Source of the DNA: an uncultured Clostridia bacterium
GTDB lineage: Bacteria; Bacillota; Clostridia; Monoglobales; Monoglobaceae
Assembly (NCBI GenBank): GCA_947631965.1
Contig: CANRNL010000015.1
Span: 1-61,777 of the forward strand
Direction of reading: 5' to 3'
Length of the DNA: 61,777 nt
A program made the translations under genes and the position numbers. Shown one piece after another: positions 43,733 through 50,867 of this stretch (position 1 is its first letter; each line of letters begins with the position of its first letter). The notes beneath the pieces were generated by a model. That model ran no database searches. It worked only from the letters and a program-made list of their open reading frames with translations, and was not told where the DNA came from.

Positions 43733-44596
43733 ATGGAAGCAATTAAGAACAGATACGAATTTACAGCAATTTTTGATGTTGAAAACGGGAACCCGAACGG
43801 GGATCCCGACGCGGGAAATATGCCGAGGGTAGACCCCGAAATTCCATACGGTATAATTACCGATGTTTGCTTAAAGAGAAAAATTCGCAATTATGTCGAG
43901 ATTTTAAAAGAAGGTGAAGCGGGATACAACATACTTATTAAGGCCGACAAATCGCTCAACTCCAAATTTACCGCTGCATATGAGGCGAAGGATCTTAAGA
44001 CCGGACAAAAGGGAAAGAATGCAGACGATGTCAGAACGGCACGCAACTATATGTGCAGGAACTACTTTGACGTGCGCACGTTCGGCGCGGTAATGAACAC
44101 CGGCGATGATCCGTGCGGCATTGTGCGCGGTCCCGTTCAGATTAACTTTGCGAGAAGCATTGACCCTATATGCCAGCAGGACGTCACAATCACAAGACAG
44201 GCGAGAACCACCGAAGAAAGAATGGAAACCGGCGAAACCGAAATGGGTAAAAAGAACATAGTACCATACGGGCTGTATAAAGTTGAGGGCTATGTGTCGG
44301 CGATGCTCGCACAGAAGGTCACGGGATTTTCAGAGGATGACCTTGAGCTTTTGTGGACGGCAATTATCAATATGTTCGAGCACGACCACAGCGCGGCGCG
44401 CGGAAAAATGTGTATGAGAAAGCTTATTGTATTCAAGCACGAAAGCTCGCTCGGAAACGCGCCTTCGCATATTTTGTTTGACAAGGTTTCAATAAATAAA
44501 AAAGCGGACGTGGAGTGTCCGAGAGCATATAGTGATTATGATGTTGTCATAGACAGAAATATGCCCGATGGCGTAACGCTTATCGAAAAGCTGTGA
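43733..44596 (+). CDS. cas7c: type I-C Cascade backbone subunit Cas7c (Csd2)
   Basis: The 287-residue RAMP protein starts with the Csd2 pattern YEFTAIFDVENGNPNGDPDA. It contains CMRKLIVFKHESSLGNAP near 227-244 and the FGAVMNTGDDPCGIVRGPVQ stretch near 115. Several copies coat the crRNA spacer. An AAAGGAG site precedes the ATG, and the stop overlaps the start of cas4. Confidence 0.95.
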   Translation: MEAIKNRYEFTAIFDVENGNPNGDPDAGNMPRVDPEIPYGIITDVCLKRKIRNYVEILKEGEAGYNILIKADKSLNSKFTAAYEAKDLKTGQKGKNADDVRTARNYMCRNYFDVRTFGAVMNTGDDPCGIVRGPVQINFARSIDPICQQDVTITRQARTTEERMETGETEMGKKNIVPYGLYKVEGYVSAMLAQKVTGFSEDDLELLWTAIINMFEHDHSAARGKMCMRKLIVFKHESSLGNAPSHILFDKVSINKKADVECPRAYSDYDVVIDRNMPDGVTLIEKL

Positions 44597-45243
44597 TGAT
44601 AAACATTCGCACAATTCAGCATCATATGTACTGCCCTCGTCGGTTCGGCTTGCTTGAATTAAACCAAGACTGGTCGGAGAACGCGTTCGTCGTAAAGGCA
44701 AATATTATGCACGAGCGCGTTCATTCCGGCAGGCACGAACTTCATTCAAAAAACAAAATTGAGCTCAGCTCCGTCTCATTATACAATGACGAGCTTAACC
44801 TTTACGGTATTGCAGACTGTATTGAATTTATAAGGAGCAGGACGGGGACTTATATCAAACAACTTGGTGACAAATTTGACGTAAATATAGTCGAATATAA
44901 GCCCCGTCAACCTGTGTCGGAAACAGCAAACGAATCGGATGTGATACAGGTATTTGCTCAAAAGCTCTGCGCGGATTACATATGGGAATGTAAAAGCGAA
45001 GGCTATCTGTATTACGGCGACACGCACCGCAGAGAAAAGTTGCGTCTGAATGAAGAGTATGACAAATATTATTCTCTGCTTAAGGAACTGCTTTCCGAAA
45101 TGAATGAGGTCCTTGAAAGCGGAAAGATACCCGAGCGGATAAAAGGTCAGAAATGCAGCGGATGCTCAATTAAAGACGTATGTATGCCGCAGAATAAAAA
45201 ATATACCGTTCGCAGTCTTGTTAAGGAGGATGAGCGCGTATGA
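44593..45243 (+). CDS. cas4: CRISPR-associated exonuclease Cas4
   Basis: The 216-residue RecB-like nuclease has the N-terminal QHHMYCPRRFGL cysteine, the active-site acids and lysine (YGIADCIEF near 78 and VEYKPRQP near 102) and the C-terminal cluster CSGCSIKDVCMPQ near 190, for a 4Fe-4S cluster held by four cysteines. It trims prespacers and helps select the PAM for Cas1-Cas2. It overlaps its neighbours by four bases on each side. Confidence 0.95.
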   Translation: MMINIRTIQHHMYCPRRFGLLELNQDWSENAFVVKANIMHERVHSGRHELHSKNKIELSSVSLYNDELNLYGIADCIEFIRSRTGTYIKQLGDKFDVNIVEYKPRQPVSETANESDVIQVFAQKLCADYIWECKSEGYLYYGDTHRREKLRLNEEYDKYYSLLKELLSEMNEVLESGKIPERIKGQKCSGCSIKDVCMPQNKKYTVRSLVKEDERV

Positions 45244-46262
45244 GAAAGCTTTTGAATTCACTGTACATAACTGACGAGAACATATACCTGACGCTCGACG
45301 GTGAAAATATTGTGTGCAAAAAGGATAACAATATTCAACTACGGCTTCCGTTTACGAATATTGAGGCGGTATATTGTTTCAGTTATCTCGGATGTTCGCC
45401 GGCTTTAATGGGAAAATGTGCGGAATACGGTATCCCGATAACCTTCATATCTCCTCAGGGGCGTTTTCTGGCAAGTGTTCACGGTTCGTCACACGGAAAT
45501 ATATTATTGAGAAAATCCCAGTTTGAAAAGTTTGCAGCCCCTCCCGCGATACTGCGTCAGAATACAGTTGCCGCCAAAATGGCAAATACCAGAAGTGTTA
45601 TAAAGCGGACATTAAAAGATTATCCCTCAATAAATTCAGACGGCAGTCTGTCCCACTGTATCGACCTTCTTAATCAATACATAGAAAACGTATATGAAAC
45701 CGAAGACATAAATGAAATTCTCGGAATAGAGGGTCGCGGAGCAAAAGCATACTTTGATGTTTTTGACAGCCTGATTTTGCACCAAAAAGAAGATTTTAAA
45801 TTCACAATGAGGACAAAGCGTCCTCCGCTCGACAGAGTAAATGCGGTATTATCGTTTCTATATACGGTTTGGACAAACGATTATGCGTCCGCGCTGGAGA
45901 GCGTCGGGTTAGACAGCTATATGGGATTTTATCACTCGGTTCGTCCGGGGCGCGCTTCGCTCGCGTGTGACCTTGTCGAAGAAAGTCGTTGCATCATAGA
46001 GCGTTTCGTCCTGACTATGATCAATTTAAAAATATTAAATGCCAAGGATTTTGAAACGCAGGTCAGCGGAGCGGTATTTCTTAATACGGACGGCAAAAAG
46101 AAGGTTATTTCAAAGTGGCAGGAGAAAAAGCACATGGATATTATTCATCCTTACCTAAAGCAAAAGATAAATCTCGGTCTTTTGCCATACGCGCAAAGTA
46201 TGCTGCTCGCAAAATACATTCGCGGCGAAATCGAAGAATATCCGTGCTACATTGTAAAGTAG
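45240..46262 (+). CDS. cas1: CRISPR integrase Cas1 (type I-C)
   Basis: The 340-residue protein is typical of Cas1c: RKLLNSLYITDENIYLTLDG at the start, the acidic and histidine metal ligands in GIEGRGAKAYFDVFD (Glu near 162) and YHSVRPGRASLACDLVEE (His near 231, Asp near 244). It integrates new spacers at the leader end. Active-site residues appear intact. Confidence 0.96.
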   Translation: MRKLLNSLYITDENIYLTLDGENIVCKKDNNIQLRLPFTNIEAVYCFSYLGCSPALMGKCAEYGIPITFISPQGRFLASVHGSSHGNILLRKSQFEKFAAPPAILRQNTVAAKMANTRSVIKRTLKDYPSINSDGSLSHCIDLLNQYIENVYETEDINEILGIEGRGAKAYFDVFDSLILHQKEDFKFTMRTKRPPLDRVNAVLSFLYTVWTNDYASALESVGLDSYMGFYHSVRPGRASLACDLVEESRCIIERFVLTMINLKILNAKDFETQVSGAVFLNTDGKKKVISKWQEKKHMDIIHPYLKQKINLGLLPYAQSMLLAKYIRGEIEEYPCYIVK

Positions 46263-46281
46263 AAAAACAGGAGACAAAATT

Positions 46282-46572
46282 ATGATGAGTGTGGTAAGTT
46301 ATGACGTTTCAACAACAGACTCCGCGGGGAAGCGAAGGCTCAGAAAGGTTGCCAAGGAGTGTGTTAACTACGGTCAGCGCGTGCAAAATTCGGTCTTTGA
46401 AGTTGATGTTGATTACTCAACATTTCTGAAGCTTAAAGACCGTTTGGAAAAAATTATAGATTGCGAAAAGGACAGTCTCAGAATATATTATCTCGGCAAT
46501 AATTGGAAGAAGCGCGTTGAGCACATCGGCGCCAAATCCACCTATGATCCGGAGGGTGCATTGATTATATAA
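46282..46572 (+). CDS. cas2: CRISPR integration factor Cas2
   Basis: The 96-residue protein begins MMSVVSYDVSTTDSAGKRRL, with the aspartate of the first strand conserved, and has CVNYGQRVQNSVFEVDVD near 26-43. It forms the central dimer of the Cas1-Cas2 integrase. An AGGAGA site is present and the leader follows. Confidence 0.96.
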   Translation: MMSVVSYDVSTTDSAGKRRLRKVAKECVNYGQRVQNSVFEVDVDYSTFLKLKDRLEKIIDCEKDSLRIYYLGNNWKKRVEHIGAKSTYDPEGALII

Positions 46573-46578
46573 TAAAGT

Positions 46579-46714
46579 GGCGAACCTCAAGCAATATTAT
46601 AAAACCCGTAAGGTTCGCCGGAAAAATTGTTGATTTCCCTTTAAAAATGTGCTAAAATTTAAAGGTAGTCCGCCAAACTGAGAGGCAAATGCCATATATT
46701 ACACAATATATAGG
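46579..46714 (+). promoter_or_regulatory. CRISPR leader of array 1 with promoter
   Basis: The leader starts with a hairpin (GGCGAACCT at 46579-46587, AGGTTCGCC at 46611-46619). A promoter TTGATT (46630-46635), 17 bases, TAAAAT (46653-46658) follows, giving a transcript start near 46665, about 50 bases before the first repeat. The repeat hairpin with the GAAAT end on its 3' side and the repeat decay towards the far end both agree with this direction. Confidence 0.75.
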
Positions 46715-47216
46715 GTCACGCCTCTCACGAGGCGTGTGAGTAGAAATTGTATGTCGGCGTAGAACAAGTGTATATTTTTCTTGTCACGCCTCTCACGAGG
46801 CGTGTGAGTAGAAATGACGTCAATCGTCCTGCACGCACGAGCGGACGCGTCACGCCTCTCACGAGGCGTGTGAGTAGAAATGCTTCTACGACCTCGTAAC
46901 CTACTATCTCCACAAGTCACGCCTCTCACGAGGCGTGTGAGTAGAAATACGCTGTGCGGCTCGACCGAGGCTCACGCGCTTGCGTCACGCCTCTCACGAG
47001 GCGTGTGAGTAGAAATCACCGAACCAAAGTCGGTGTTTATCGGCATTGTGTCACGCCTCTCACGAGGCGTGTGAGTAGAAATGGTCGCATCCCCGCGGGC
47101 GTGCCGTTCGAGGCAATGTCACGCCTCTCACGAGGCGTGTGAGTTGAAATCGGCGCGTTCGCCCGTACAATCGCTGTCGCAAAGTCACGCCTCTCACGAG
47201 ACGTGTGAGTTGAAAT
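46715..47216 (+). CRISPR. type I-C CRISPR array 1: 8 repeats of 33 bases, 7 spacers
   Basis: Repeats begin at 46715, 46783, 46849, 46916, 46984, 47050, 47118 and 47184. The unit is GTCACGCCTCTCACGAG followed by GCGTGTGAGTAGAAAT, with a 7-bp stem. The spacers are 33-35 bases. Repeats 1-6 end GTAGAAAT; repeats 7 and 8 end GTTGAAAT, and repeat 8 has GAGACGTG, so the old end is on the right. No repeat follows position 47216; phage-like coding sequence begins there. Cas5c would cut at the base of the stem to leave an 11-base 5' handle if it acts as in other I-C systems. Confidence 0.98.
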
Positions 47217-48129
47217 AGCGATAAAGAGCGGCACAAGCGGACTGATAGGCGTTAAAATATGGCACACTATGAGAGATGAGCGGGTACGCCCGCAAGTGAG
47301 GCGCAAGACCAAAAAAGGCTGGAAATCGTCAATGGGCAAAGGCGCAAATCATATGGTGCTGGAAGGTCAGACCGTTAAAATCGGTGAAAAGTTCGATTTG
47401 GGCGACGGAGTGAAAGCTGATACGCCGGGCAAAAGCGGCGTTGCGGGGCACGACATCAATTGCCGCTGTTTCGTCACTCACGATTGGTTGACCGCCGAAG
47501 AATACGCCGCGGCGGTGAAGAAACAGGGTGATAAAACTGTTGACAAATCCGCCGAGAGTGGTATAATAAAAAATATAGATGTTGATGATTTGGAACTTGC
47601 CGTTTATGGTAAAGATGTAGACGAAAAAGCTGTAAAAATCATAAAAAAATATTTTGTTGATAACAGTTTGGCAGATGGATATTATATCAATAATATAAGT
47701 ATGAAGTCTATTCAAAATGATAATGAAAAAGAAAAGGGCAGACCGCTTATACAAACCATAGCCAATAAACGTGGCAATATGTATGAAACCGATATTGTGT
47801 TAAACGAAGATATTTTTAAAGGTCGCAGCATAGATAGTCTAAATGAAATGTTGAAAAATTATAAAAACAATATTGCACAGACATTCGAAGAGGCTGTCAT
47901 ACACGAGGTAGGACACGCGAAAACAATTTTTTCTAACCGTTTTAGAGACATCGAAGCAATGTATGATAAGTTAGAAAAAATGGGTGTAGAAGGAATAAGT
48001 GCTATAGCATTAAATGATGGAGCCGAAGCGGTAGCAGAAATCGAAATATTGATACACAGAGGGTCGGTTATACCAAAACAAGCCAAAGAGTTATATGATA
48101 AAGTCATGAGCGGTAAATTGGAAACATAA
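47217..48129 (+). CDS. 5'-truncated phage MuF-type head protein fused to an HExxH (zincin-like) domain
   Basis: The open frame enters directly from the last CRISPR repeat. Residues such as VKIWHTMRDERVRP, then HMVLEGQTVKIGEKFDLGDG and AGHDINCRCF, are the C-terminal core of MuF/gpF head-morphogenesis proteins. That core ends near 47490. About 200 further residues follow, with EAVIHEVGHAK near 47891-47923, a possible zinc-binding HExxH, and a downstream acid in NDGAEAVAEIE. MuF proteins with toxin-like C-terminal domains are known in prophages. The N-terminal half of MuF and any native start are absent; the first ATG is at 47269 without a good ribosome binding site. This is most likely a gene fragment. 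Confidence 0.72.
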
Positions 48130-48145
48130 AAAGGAAGTGACGAAA

Positions 48146-48361
48146 ATGATTACAGTACCCGGCAAAGACAGTTGTAGCCTTTGCATTCATATATTGCCAA
48201 ACAAAGATGGTTGGATACCATGCTGCGAAGCATATCCCGATGGTCTGCCTAAAGATTATATTTTTGAACGTACAGAAGTGGCAAAGCTTAAAGAGTGTGC
48301 TCCGGGTTTTCACTTTGAACCGAATGTGGAGCTGCAAAGAAAATGTGGATATATTGATTAA
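48146..48361 (+). CDS. small Cys-rich prophage-type protein
   Basis: The 71-residue protein has CSLC near residue 10, a PCCEAYPDGLPKDYIF stretch, an ECAPGFHFEP stretch and a final CGYID. It resembles small metal-binding proteins found after MuF genes in Firmicute prophages (pattern C-x2-C ... AFPDGIP ... G-x-x-FEP). Its function is unknown; an immunity role for the HExxH domain upstream is possible but unsupported. AAGGAAG precedes the ATG, and the gene starts 16 bases after the MuF stop. Confidence 0.75.
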   Translation: MITVPGKDSCSLCIHILPNKDGWIPCCEAYPDGLPKDYIFERTEVAKLKECAPGFHFEPNVELQRKCGYID

Positions 48362-48388
48362 AAAGCACCTATGAAAACAGGTGCTTTT
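48361..48388 (+). terminator. terminator after the small Cys-rich gene
   Basis: AAAAGCACCT and AGGTGCTTTT form a 10-bp stem directly at the stop codon, followed by ATTAT. Confidence 0.75.
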
Positions 48389-48410
48389 ATTATACGCGGA
48401 GGTGAAATAT

Positions 48411-48734
48411 ATGGCAGAGGATTTGAAAGCTATATACAAAATATTAAAGTATCTTAGAGAGGCTATGAATTACGAAGAGGCAGATATTGATTTTATATCG
48501 GCCAATGCCCTGGGAATAAGCGAAAACCTATGGATAAGTATAGTGGAAATGCTCACCCGCAGCGGCTATATTACAGGCATTGAAGTAAAATACGGCGCTC
48601 ATGGCGATAGAGTTTTATCTATCAGCAATTTGCGAATAACTCTCAAAGGCATTGAATATTTAGAGGAAAACTCGCTGATGAAACGCGCGGCAAACGTAGC
48701 GAAGGGCATTAAAGACATAATACCCGGAATGTAA
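48411..48734 (+). CDS. YjcQ-like winged-helix prophage protein
   Basis: The 107-residue protein (MAEDLKAIYKILKYLREAMN) has the pattern of YjcQ-family proteins: an N-terminal winged helix with a middle IVEMLTRSGYITGIEV and a C-terminal ITLKGIEYLEENSLMKRAAN. Such genes are common in prophages of Firmicutes near head genes; the function is unknown. The start is set by GGAGGTG. Confidence 0.78.
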   Translation: MAEDLKAIYKILKYLREAMNYEEADIDFISANALGISENLWISIVEMLTRSGYITGIEVKYGAHGDRVLSISNLRITLKGIEYLEENSLMKRAANVAKGIKDIIPGM

Positions 48735-48750
48735 TTACAACTGAATACAC

Positions 48751-48772
48751 GCCCCGATTTTCGGGGCTTTTA
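48751..48772 (+). terminator. terminator after the yjcQ-like gene
   Basis: GCCCCGA and TCGGGGC enclose a three-base loop and are followed by TTTTATT. Confidence 0.85.
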
Positions 48773-48774
48773 TT

Positions 48775-48885
48775 ATGCCCTGAGTATGGCATTAAACTAC
48801 TTCTCCTTTTTTTATTTTTTTATATTTATAGCCCTTGGGCGCGAAGCAAGGGCGAGTCCTGAGTATGACTTAAAACTGCTCTTTT
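48775..48885 (+). repeat. paired hairpins with identical CTGAGTAT loops (unknown RNA element)
   Basis: Hairpin A (48775-48792) is ATGCC-CTGAGTAT-GGCAT. Hairpin B (48854-48871) is GAGTC-CTGAGTAT-GACTT. The loops are identical while the stems differ and still pair. Each is followed by TAAACTAC or AAAACTGC and a T-rich stretch. Between them is a third hairpin, GCCCTTG/CAAGGGC at 48831-48853. It lies between the yjcQ-like gene and the scaffold-like start. I do not recognise the family. Confidence 0.6.
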
Positions 48886-48934
48886 ATTATGCAAAAAAAT
48901 AAATAATATATATTCAAGAAATGGGGGTGAAATT

Positions 48935-49132
48935 ATGGCAGAAGCAGGAACAGGAACAGGAACCGGCGGAGTTCAGGCAAACACAGGCAGCCCAACGCCT
49001 GCGGCAAACAACAGCGGAACCGGCGGCGGAACCGGCGGCGACAACAATCGCGCGCCTTTTTATTCTTTTTTAAGTTATTCTTCTTTTTATATTTGTATCG
49101 TTATTGTGATACAATTTATATTTTGTTATTGA
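48935..49132 (+). pseudogene. truncated N-terminus of a phage scaffold/capsid-type protein
   Basis: A strong GGGGGTG site precedes an ATG. The first 40 residues are MAEAGTGTGTGGVQANTGSP and a Gly/Thr/Asn-rich stretch, the low-complexity start often seen in phage scaffold proteins. From about 49060 the composition changes abruptly to a T-rich, hydrophobic tail (FLSYSSFYICIVIVIQF) that ends at 49132. The junction suggests that the phage gene was cut here and fused to unrelated DNA. The gene order MuF, small protein, YjcQ-like, scaffold fits a prophage head cluster. Confidence 0.5.
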
Positions 49133-49157
49133 CAGATTTATTTATATTTTATATAAT
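49129..49157 (+). promoter_or_regulatory. sigma-A promoter
   Basis: TTGACA, 17 bases, TATAAT is a near-ideal promoter. The only thing downstream on this strand is a strong hairpin (TTGCCGAGG/CCTCGGCAA around 49180-49216) and the terminator at 49401-49450, so it may make an untranslated RNA of about 290 bases that is antisense to the small gene at 49225-49347. Confidence 0.6.
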
Positions 49158-49224
49158 ATTTTTGTGAGGTGGTTGAGCCTTTGCCGAGGCATATATTAAA
49201 ATATACACCTCGGCAAGATACTAA

Positions 49225-49347
49225 CTACACTTCAGGGCTTTCAGAGCTTTTGAACGTATCGTATGCTTCGTCAAACGTCGCATACTCTACACCATCGGCA
49301 CCTAAAAACCCAAAGCCAGTATCGACAGGCTCTAAGATTTCTTGCAA
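49225..49347 (-). CDS. possible 40-residue protein of unknown function
   Basis: A minus-strand frame starts at TTG 49347, five to six bases after a strong AAAGGAGGTG site. It encodes QEILEPVDTGFGFLGADGVE and then YATFDEAYDTFKSSESPEV after the initiator Met. The protein is acidic and non-hydrophobic, so it is not a typical type I toxin. A strong palindromic hairpin follows the stop. I do not recognise the protein; the perfect ribosome binding site is the main reason to list it. Confidence 0.4.
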   Translation of the reverse strand: MQEILEPVDTGFGFLGADGVEYATFDEAYDTFKSSESPEV

Positions 49348-49400
49348 GACATCACCTCCTTTCAGAATATGGACAAGGTAAAGCTTTGTTCGTGTTTCAT

Positions 49401-49450
49401 ATCAATATGACGGAAAGTTTGCCGACTGTAGCCGTCATATTGATTTTTTA
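49401..49450 (+). terminator. terminator, plus strand
   Basis: ATCAATATGACGG and CCGTCATATTGAT form a perfect 13-bp stem, followed by a run of six T. Confidence 0.85.
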
Positions 49451-49493
49451 TTGTTTTATTTTCCTGTTATGTATAATTATGCTGCTACCAAAT

Positions 49494-49524
49494 GTCACGC
49501 CTCGCGAGATATGTGAGTTGAAAT
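49494..49524 (+). repeat. solitary degenerate CRISPR repeat
   Basis: GTCACGCCTCGCGAGATATG followed by TGAGTTGAAAT matches the array repeat except for a two-base shortening and changes in the stem. It has no second repeat within spacer distance on either side. A TATAAT (49472-49477) with a weak TTGTTT 15 bases upstream could start an RNA ten bases before it. It lies 41 bases before the promoter of the Fic gene. Confidence 0.8.
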
Positions 49525-49564
49525 TGCATCATATCGATTTAAAGTTAATTTTTAAGGAAATGAT

Positions 49565-49593
49565 TAGACATTTACAATAAATTGTGTTAAAAT
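49565..49593 (+). promoter_or_regulatory. probable promoter of the Fic gene
   Basis: TAGACA, 17 bases, TAAAAT lies about 43 bases before the fic start codon. Confidence 0.55.
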
Positions 49594-49635
49594 ATAAGAG
49601 ATTGATATGTGCGAGTTTGTGAGAATAGGATAGTG

Positions 49636-50403
49636 ATGAGTATGGAAAAATTGTTAAACCGTATTGATGAATACAAAAAAGTTATAGATGATTATCGTCC
49701 GTTAAAACCTGAGGAGCTAAAAGAATTGGACGATTATTTTCGCATAGGGACGACATATTCTTCAAACGCTATTGAAGGGAACACCCTTACAATTACCGAA
49801 ACAAAAATTTTAATTGAAGATGGAATAACAATTGGCGGTAAGCCCATAAAGGATTGTTATGAAGCGGTGGGACACGCAAAAGCGTATGATTATATGTTGG
49901 AAATTGCAAGGAGCAAAGATTTTTGTTTCAGCGAGGAGATAATAAAAAATTTACACAAATTGTTCTATTCGGGAATTGACGTGCAAAATGCGGGGCAATA
50001 TCGCGCTCATCAGGTATTTATAACGGGAACCGAGTATATACCGCCAAAGCCTGAAGAAGTAAATCGGCTTATGAAAGAATTTACCGATGAATTAAATAAC
50101 AAAAGAAATACGCTCCATCCCGTGATTTTAGCGGCATATGCGCACAGACGATTGGTCGATATTCATCCGTTCACTGACGGCAACGGCAGATGTGCGCGGT
50201 TGCTTATGAATATGATCTTGGTTAATAAGGGTTATCAAATTGTAACCATACCTCCGATTTTGAGGAATGACTATATTTCGGCATTAAAGGCGGCTCAGAA
50301 AGAACACGATCCCAATGACCGCGCATTTTATACCTTGATTGCGAATTGCGAAATTGAAGCCCAAAAGGATTTTTGCCGAATGTTTAACTTGGAAATTTCA
50401 TAA
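49636..50403 (+). CDS. Fic-domain protein (probable AMP transferase)
   Basis: The 255-residue protein has the active-site loop HPFTDGNGRCARLL near residue 180 and an N-terminal SSNAIEGN near 45. The latter is the inhibitory (S/T)xxxE(G/N) helix of self-inhibited class II Fic proteins. Family members transfer AMP (or another phosphate-containing group) to a hydroxyl of a target protein. The start at 49636 follows AGGAT; an upstream GTG is less likely. It lies between two pieces of CRISPR array with no partner antitoxin gene, but the inhibitory motif is within the protein itself. Its base composition is more AT-rich than the neighbouring housekeeping genes, consistent with acquisition. Confidence 0.92.
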   Translation: MSMEKLLNRIDEYKKVIDDYRPLKPEELKELDDYFRIGTTYSSNAIEGNTLTITETKILIEDGITIGGKPIKDCYEAVGHAKAYDYMLEIARSKDFCFSEEIIKNLHKLFYSGIDVQNAGQYRAHQVFITGTEYIPPKPEEVNRLMKEFTDELNNKRNTLHPVILAAYAHRRLVDIHPFTDGNGRCARLLMNMILVNKGYQIVTIPPILRNDYISALKAAQKEHDPNDRAFYTLIANCEIEAQKDFCRMFNLEIS

Positions 50404-50442
50404 TTGTTTTTGAAAAACGCGCTGTTTTCCGAAGCCATTATA

Positions 50443-50744
50443 GTCACGCCTCTCACGAGGCGTGTGAGTAGAAATTTTCAAAAATTGGTTTTGCAATGCG
50501 GAATAAGACAGTCACGCCTCTCACGAGGCGTGCGAGTTGAAATTGCGCGTAATCGTCGTCCGTTTCGGCGTCTGCCCGTCACGCCTCTCACGAGGCGTGT
50601 GAGTTAAAATACATCCAGCAGTATTATTGATACTCTGCCTATTCGTCACGCCTCTCACGAGGCGTGTGAGTTGAAATTTCGGAATAGTCATTCGGGCGTT
50701 AGTGTTATTTTGTCGCGCCCCGTAAGGGGCGCGTGAGTTTATTA
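50443..50744 (+). CRISPR. type I-C CRISPR array 2: 5 repeats (last degenerate), 4 spacers
   Basis: Repeats begin at 50443, 50511, 50578, 50645 and 50712; the spacers are 34-35 bases. The repeat is the same as in array 1 with drift: repeat 1 ends GTAGAAAT, 2 has TGCGAGTTGAAAT, 3 ends GTTAAAAT, 4 ends GTTGAAAT. The last unit, GTCGCGCCCCGTAAGG then GGCGCGTGAGTTTATTA, keeps the hairpin but has another stem and a GTAA loop. No leader like that of array 1 lies in front. Its transcription start is unclear; read-through from fic is possible. Confidence 0.95.
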
Positions 50745-50779
50745 TATTCTTTTATCTGTTTTGTGCGTCAAAAAATATA

Positions 50780-50808
50780 TTGACAATCCGTCCGTTCAAT
50801 GCTATCCT
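50780..50808 (+). promoter_or_regulatory. sigma-A promoter of mtrB-pyk
   Basis: TTGACA, 17 bases, TATCCT lies 60 bases before the mtrB ATG, just after the end of CRISPR array 2. Confidence 0.7.
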
Positions 50809-50867
50809 AAATATGGGTAAATGTTTAAAAAATTACCATAAAAAGACAAATTTCGGAGGAATATTTT

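Noticed and set aside
47217-47251. Eighth spacer of array 1
   Set aside because: No repeat follows, and the sequence is the continuous 5' part of a MuF-like reading frame that runs to 48129.
46699-47339. Open frames in the CRISPR arrays with repeated peptides such as SRLSRGV or STHTPRERRD
   Set aside because: They are produced by translation of the repeats, whose period of 66-68 bases keeps short frames open; they have no ribosome binding sites.
49525-49640. Guide-like match of the bases after the solitary repeat to the fic promoter
   Set aside because: The best similarity needs an insertion within the seed region, which Cascade would not tolerate.
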